In this document: in pieces, positions 14,551 through 15,346 of the stretch
Layout: the number at the start of each line of letters is the position of its first letter
Numbering within the stretch: position 1 is the first letter of the stretch
Assembly: GCA_964650945.1 (NCBI GenBank)
Contig: CAZYXU010000087.1
Span: 1 to 15,346 of the forward strand
DNA: 15,346 nucleotides
Origin: JAXGPF01 sp964650945
GTDB lineage: Bacteria; Verrucomicrobiota; Kiritimatiellia; JAAZAB01
Reading direction: 5' to 3'
Position numbers and translations under genes: made by a program
The notes under the pieces: generated by a model
Told to the model about the DNA's origin: nothing
What the model saw: the letters and a program-made list of their open reading frames with translations, nothing else
Database searches by the model: none

Positions 14551-15339
14551 ATGAACTTGAACTGGTTGGCGCAACATCGGTTCCAATGCCTGCATTTCCA
14601 CCATGATCTGCTGCCGGCGCCCGGCCGGCGGCAGTTAACCGACCCTGTTTCAACGCTGCTCTATATCATCGCCGGCCGGGCGCGCCTGACCGTCAACCTG
14701 ACCGACCACATCATCCAGCCGGGGATGATTCTGGCGATTCCACCGGGCGTCTGGTACCGGCTGGCAACGCTGGAGCCGTTGGAATATTTCTGGGTGCGCT
14801 ACCGCTTGTGGCTTGCCACCGGCCAGCCCATTGAAAGCCGCGTCGGCCTGCCGATGGTGCTGACGCCGAACAATTTCGCCGCCATTGTCCGGGAACTCCA
14901 AACCATCGAGCGCTGGAAAAAGAACAAGGGGGACCCAGGGCGGATTCTGGTTGAGGGCCTGGCGCACGCCTTGATTCTCCGGCATGTGACCGCCTGCCGG
15001 CTCGAACAATCGGCGCCCATCAACGTGGACCCGCGCGCGTGGCGGGTGCGCACGCTGTTGCTTTCCTGCTTTACCGGCCCCTACAAGGGAAAATTCCTGG
15101 CGCAGCGCGCCGGACTCAGCCATGCCCAGATGTTCCGGCTTTTCCGGCGCCACTTTCACGACACCCCCAAGGCATTCTGGAACAGGGAGCGCTTAAAGAC
15201 CATCAAGCGCGAATTGCGCGCCAACACCCTGGCGATGTCGGAAATCGGCGATAAATACGGCTTCGCCGATCTTTCCCACTTCACCCGCTGGTTTAAAATT
15301 CTGACCGGCCAAACACCCAGCCAATACCGCAAGGGTTGA
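14551..15339 (+). CDS. AraC-family transcriptional regulator with N-terminal cupin-like sensor
   Basis: The 262-residue protein has the usual length for the family. Residues about 20-85 form a cupin-like sugar-sensing domain (LLYIIAGRARLTVNL, IIQPGMILAIPPGVWYRL). Residues about 165-260 form the double helix-turn-helix: the first around 179-201 (KFLAQRAGLSHAQMFRLFRRHF), the second around 229-251 (MSEIGDKYGFADLSHFTRWF), followed by the classic ending TGQTPSQYRK. It probably binds a sugar and activates the three promoters carrying the 21-bp tandem operator. No clear Shine-Dalgarno precedes the ATG, and an in-frame stop at 14509 rules out a much longer start. An out-of-frame ATG-TCA-TGA (14546-14554) overlaps the start codon and might couple or dampen translation. 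The gene ends 7 bp before the window edge. Confidence 0.9.
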   Translation: MNLNWLAQHRFQCLHFHHDLLPAPGRRQLTDPVSTLLYIIAGRARLTVNLTDHIIQPGMILAIPPGVWYRLATLEPLEYFWVRYRLWLATGQPIESRVGLPMVLTPNNFAAIVRELQTIERWKKNKGDPGRILVEGLAHALILRHVTACRLEQSAPINVDPRAWRVRTLLLSCFTGPYKGKFLAQRAGLSHAQMFRLFRRHFHDTPKAFWNRERLKTIKRELRANTLAMSEIGDKYGFADLSHFTRWFKILTGQTPSQYRKG

Positions 15340-15346
15340 GGTCATC

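Overview
The window is GC-rich bacterial DNA, probably from the PVC group (Lentisphaerota, Kiritimatiellota or Verrucomicrobiota). I base this on the protein styles seen: a secreted parallel beta-helix protein with a choice-of-anchor-Q type C-terminus, large TIM-barrel enzymes with accessory carbohydrate-binding modules, a GH20b-type enzyme, and no SusC/SusD pair. The taxonomic call is inference. All recognisable genes are for carbohydrate or extracellular-matrix work, plus one AraC-family regulator. There is no rRNA, tRNA, CRISPR array, transposase or phage gene.

Layout. Positions 1-40 (minus) may be the first codons of a truncated gene, possibly a prepilin. Positions 153-7963 hold a three-gene minus-strand operon, read from right to left: a secreted multidomain TIM-barrel protein (7963-4715), a non-secreted three-domain glycosidase-like protein (4689-2197) and a non-secreted beta-helix protein resembling GH141 (2159-153). 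Positions 7964-8618 are a divergent control region that contains a repeat-like insert. Positions 8619-12398 hold a two-gene plus-strand operon: an Asp-box beta-propeller (sialidase-like) protein and a secreted GH20b-type protein. Converging on it is a secreted beta-helix protein (14262-12436). Positions 14263-14550 are a second divergent control region, followed by an AraC-family regulator (14551-15339).

The main discovery is a shared control element. The three promoters serving the minus operon, the plus operon and the secreted beta-helix gene each carry the same 30-bp site. It consists of two direct GATAC/GATAT half-sites exactly 21 bp apart, with a conserved CAA-containing spacer, and it ends exactly 6 nt before the predicted -35 hexamer. 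A 21-bp tandem arrangement next to -35 is the classic layout of an AraC-type activator site, and an AraC-family gene lies beside the third copy. I infer that this regulator controls all six structural genes as one regulon, probably switching on breakdown of a complex glycan in response to a sugar sensed by its cupin-like domain. The site also settles three start codons, because the longest possible reading frames would begin upstream of, or inside, the promoters.

The substrate cannot be read from sequence. The set mixes exported proteins (three with signal peptides) with enzyme-like proteins that have none, which suggests outside binding or cutting followed by breakdown inside the cell. No transporter lies within the window.
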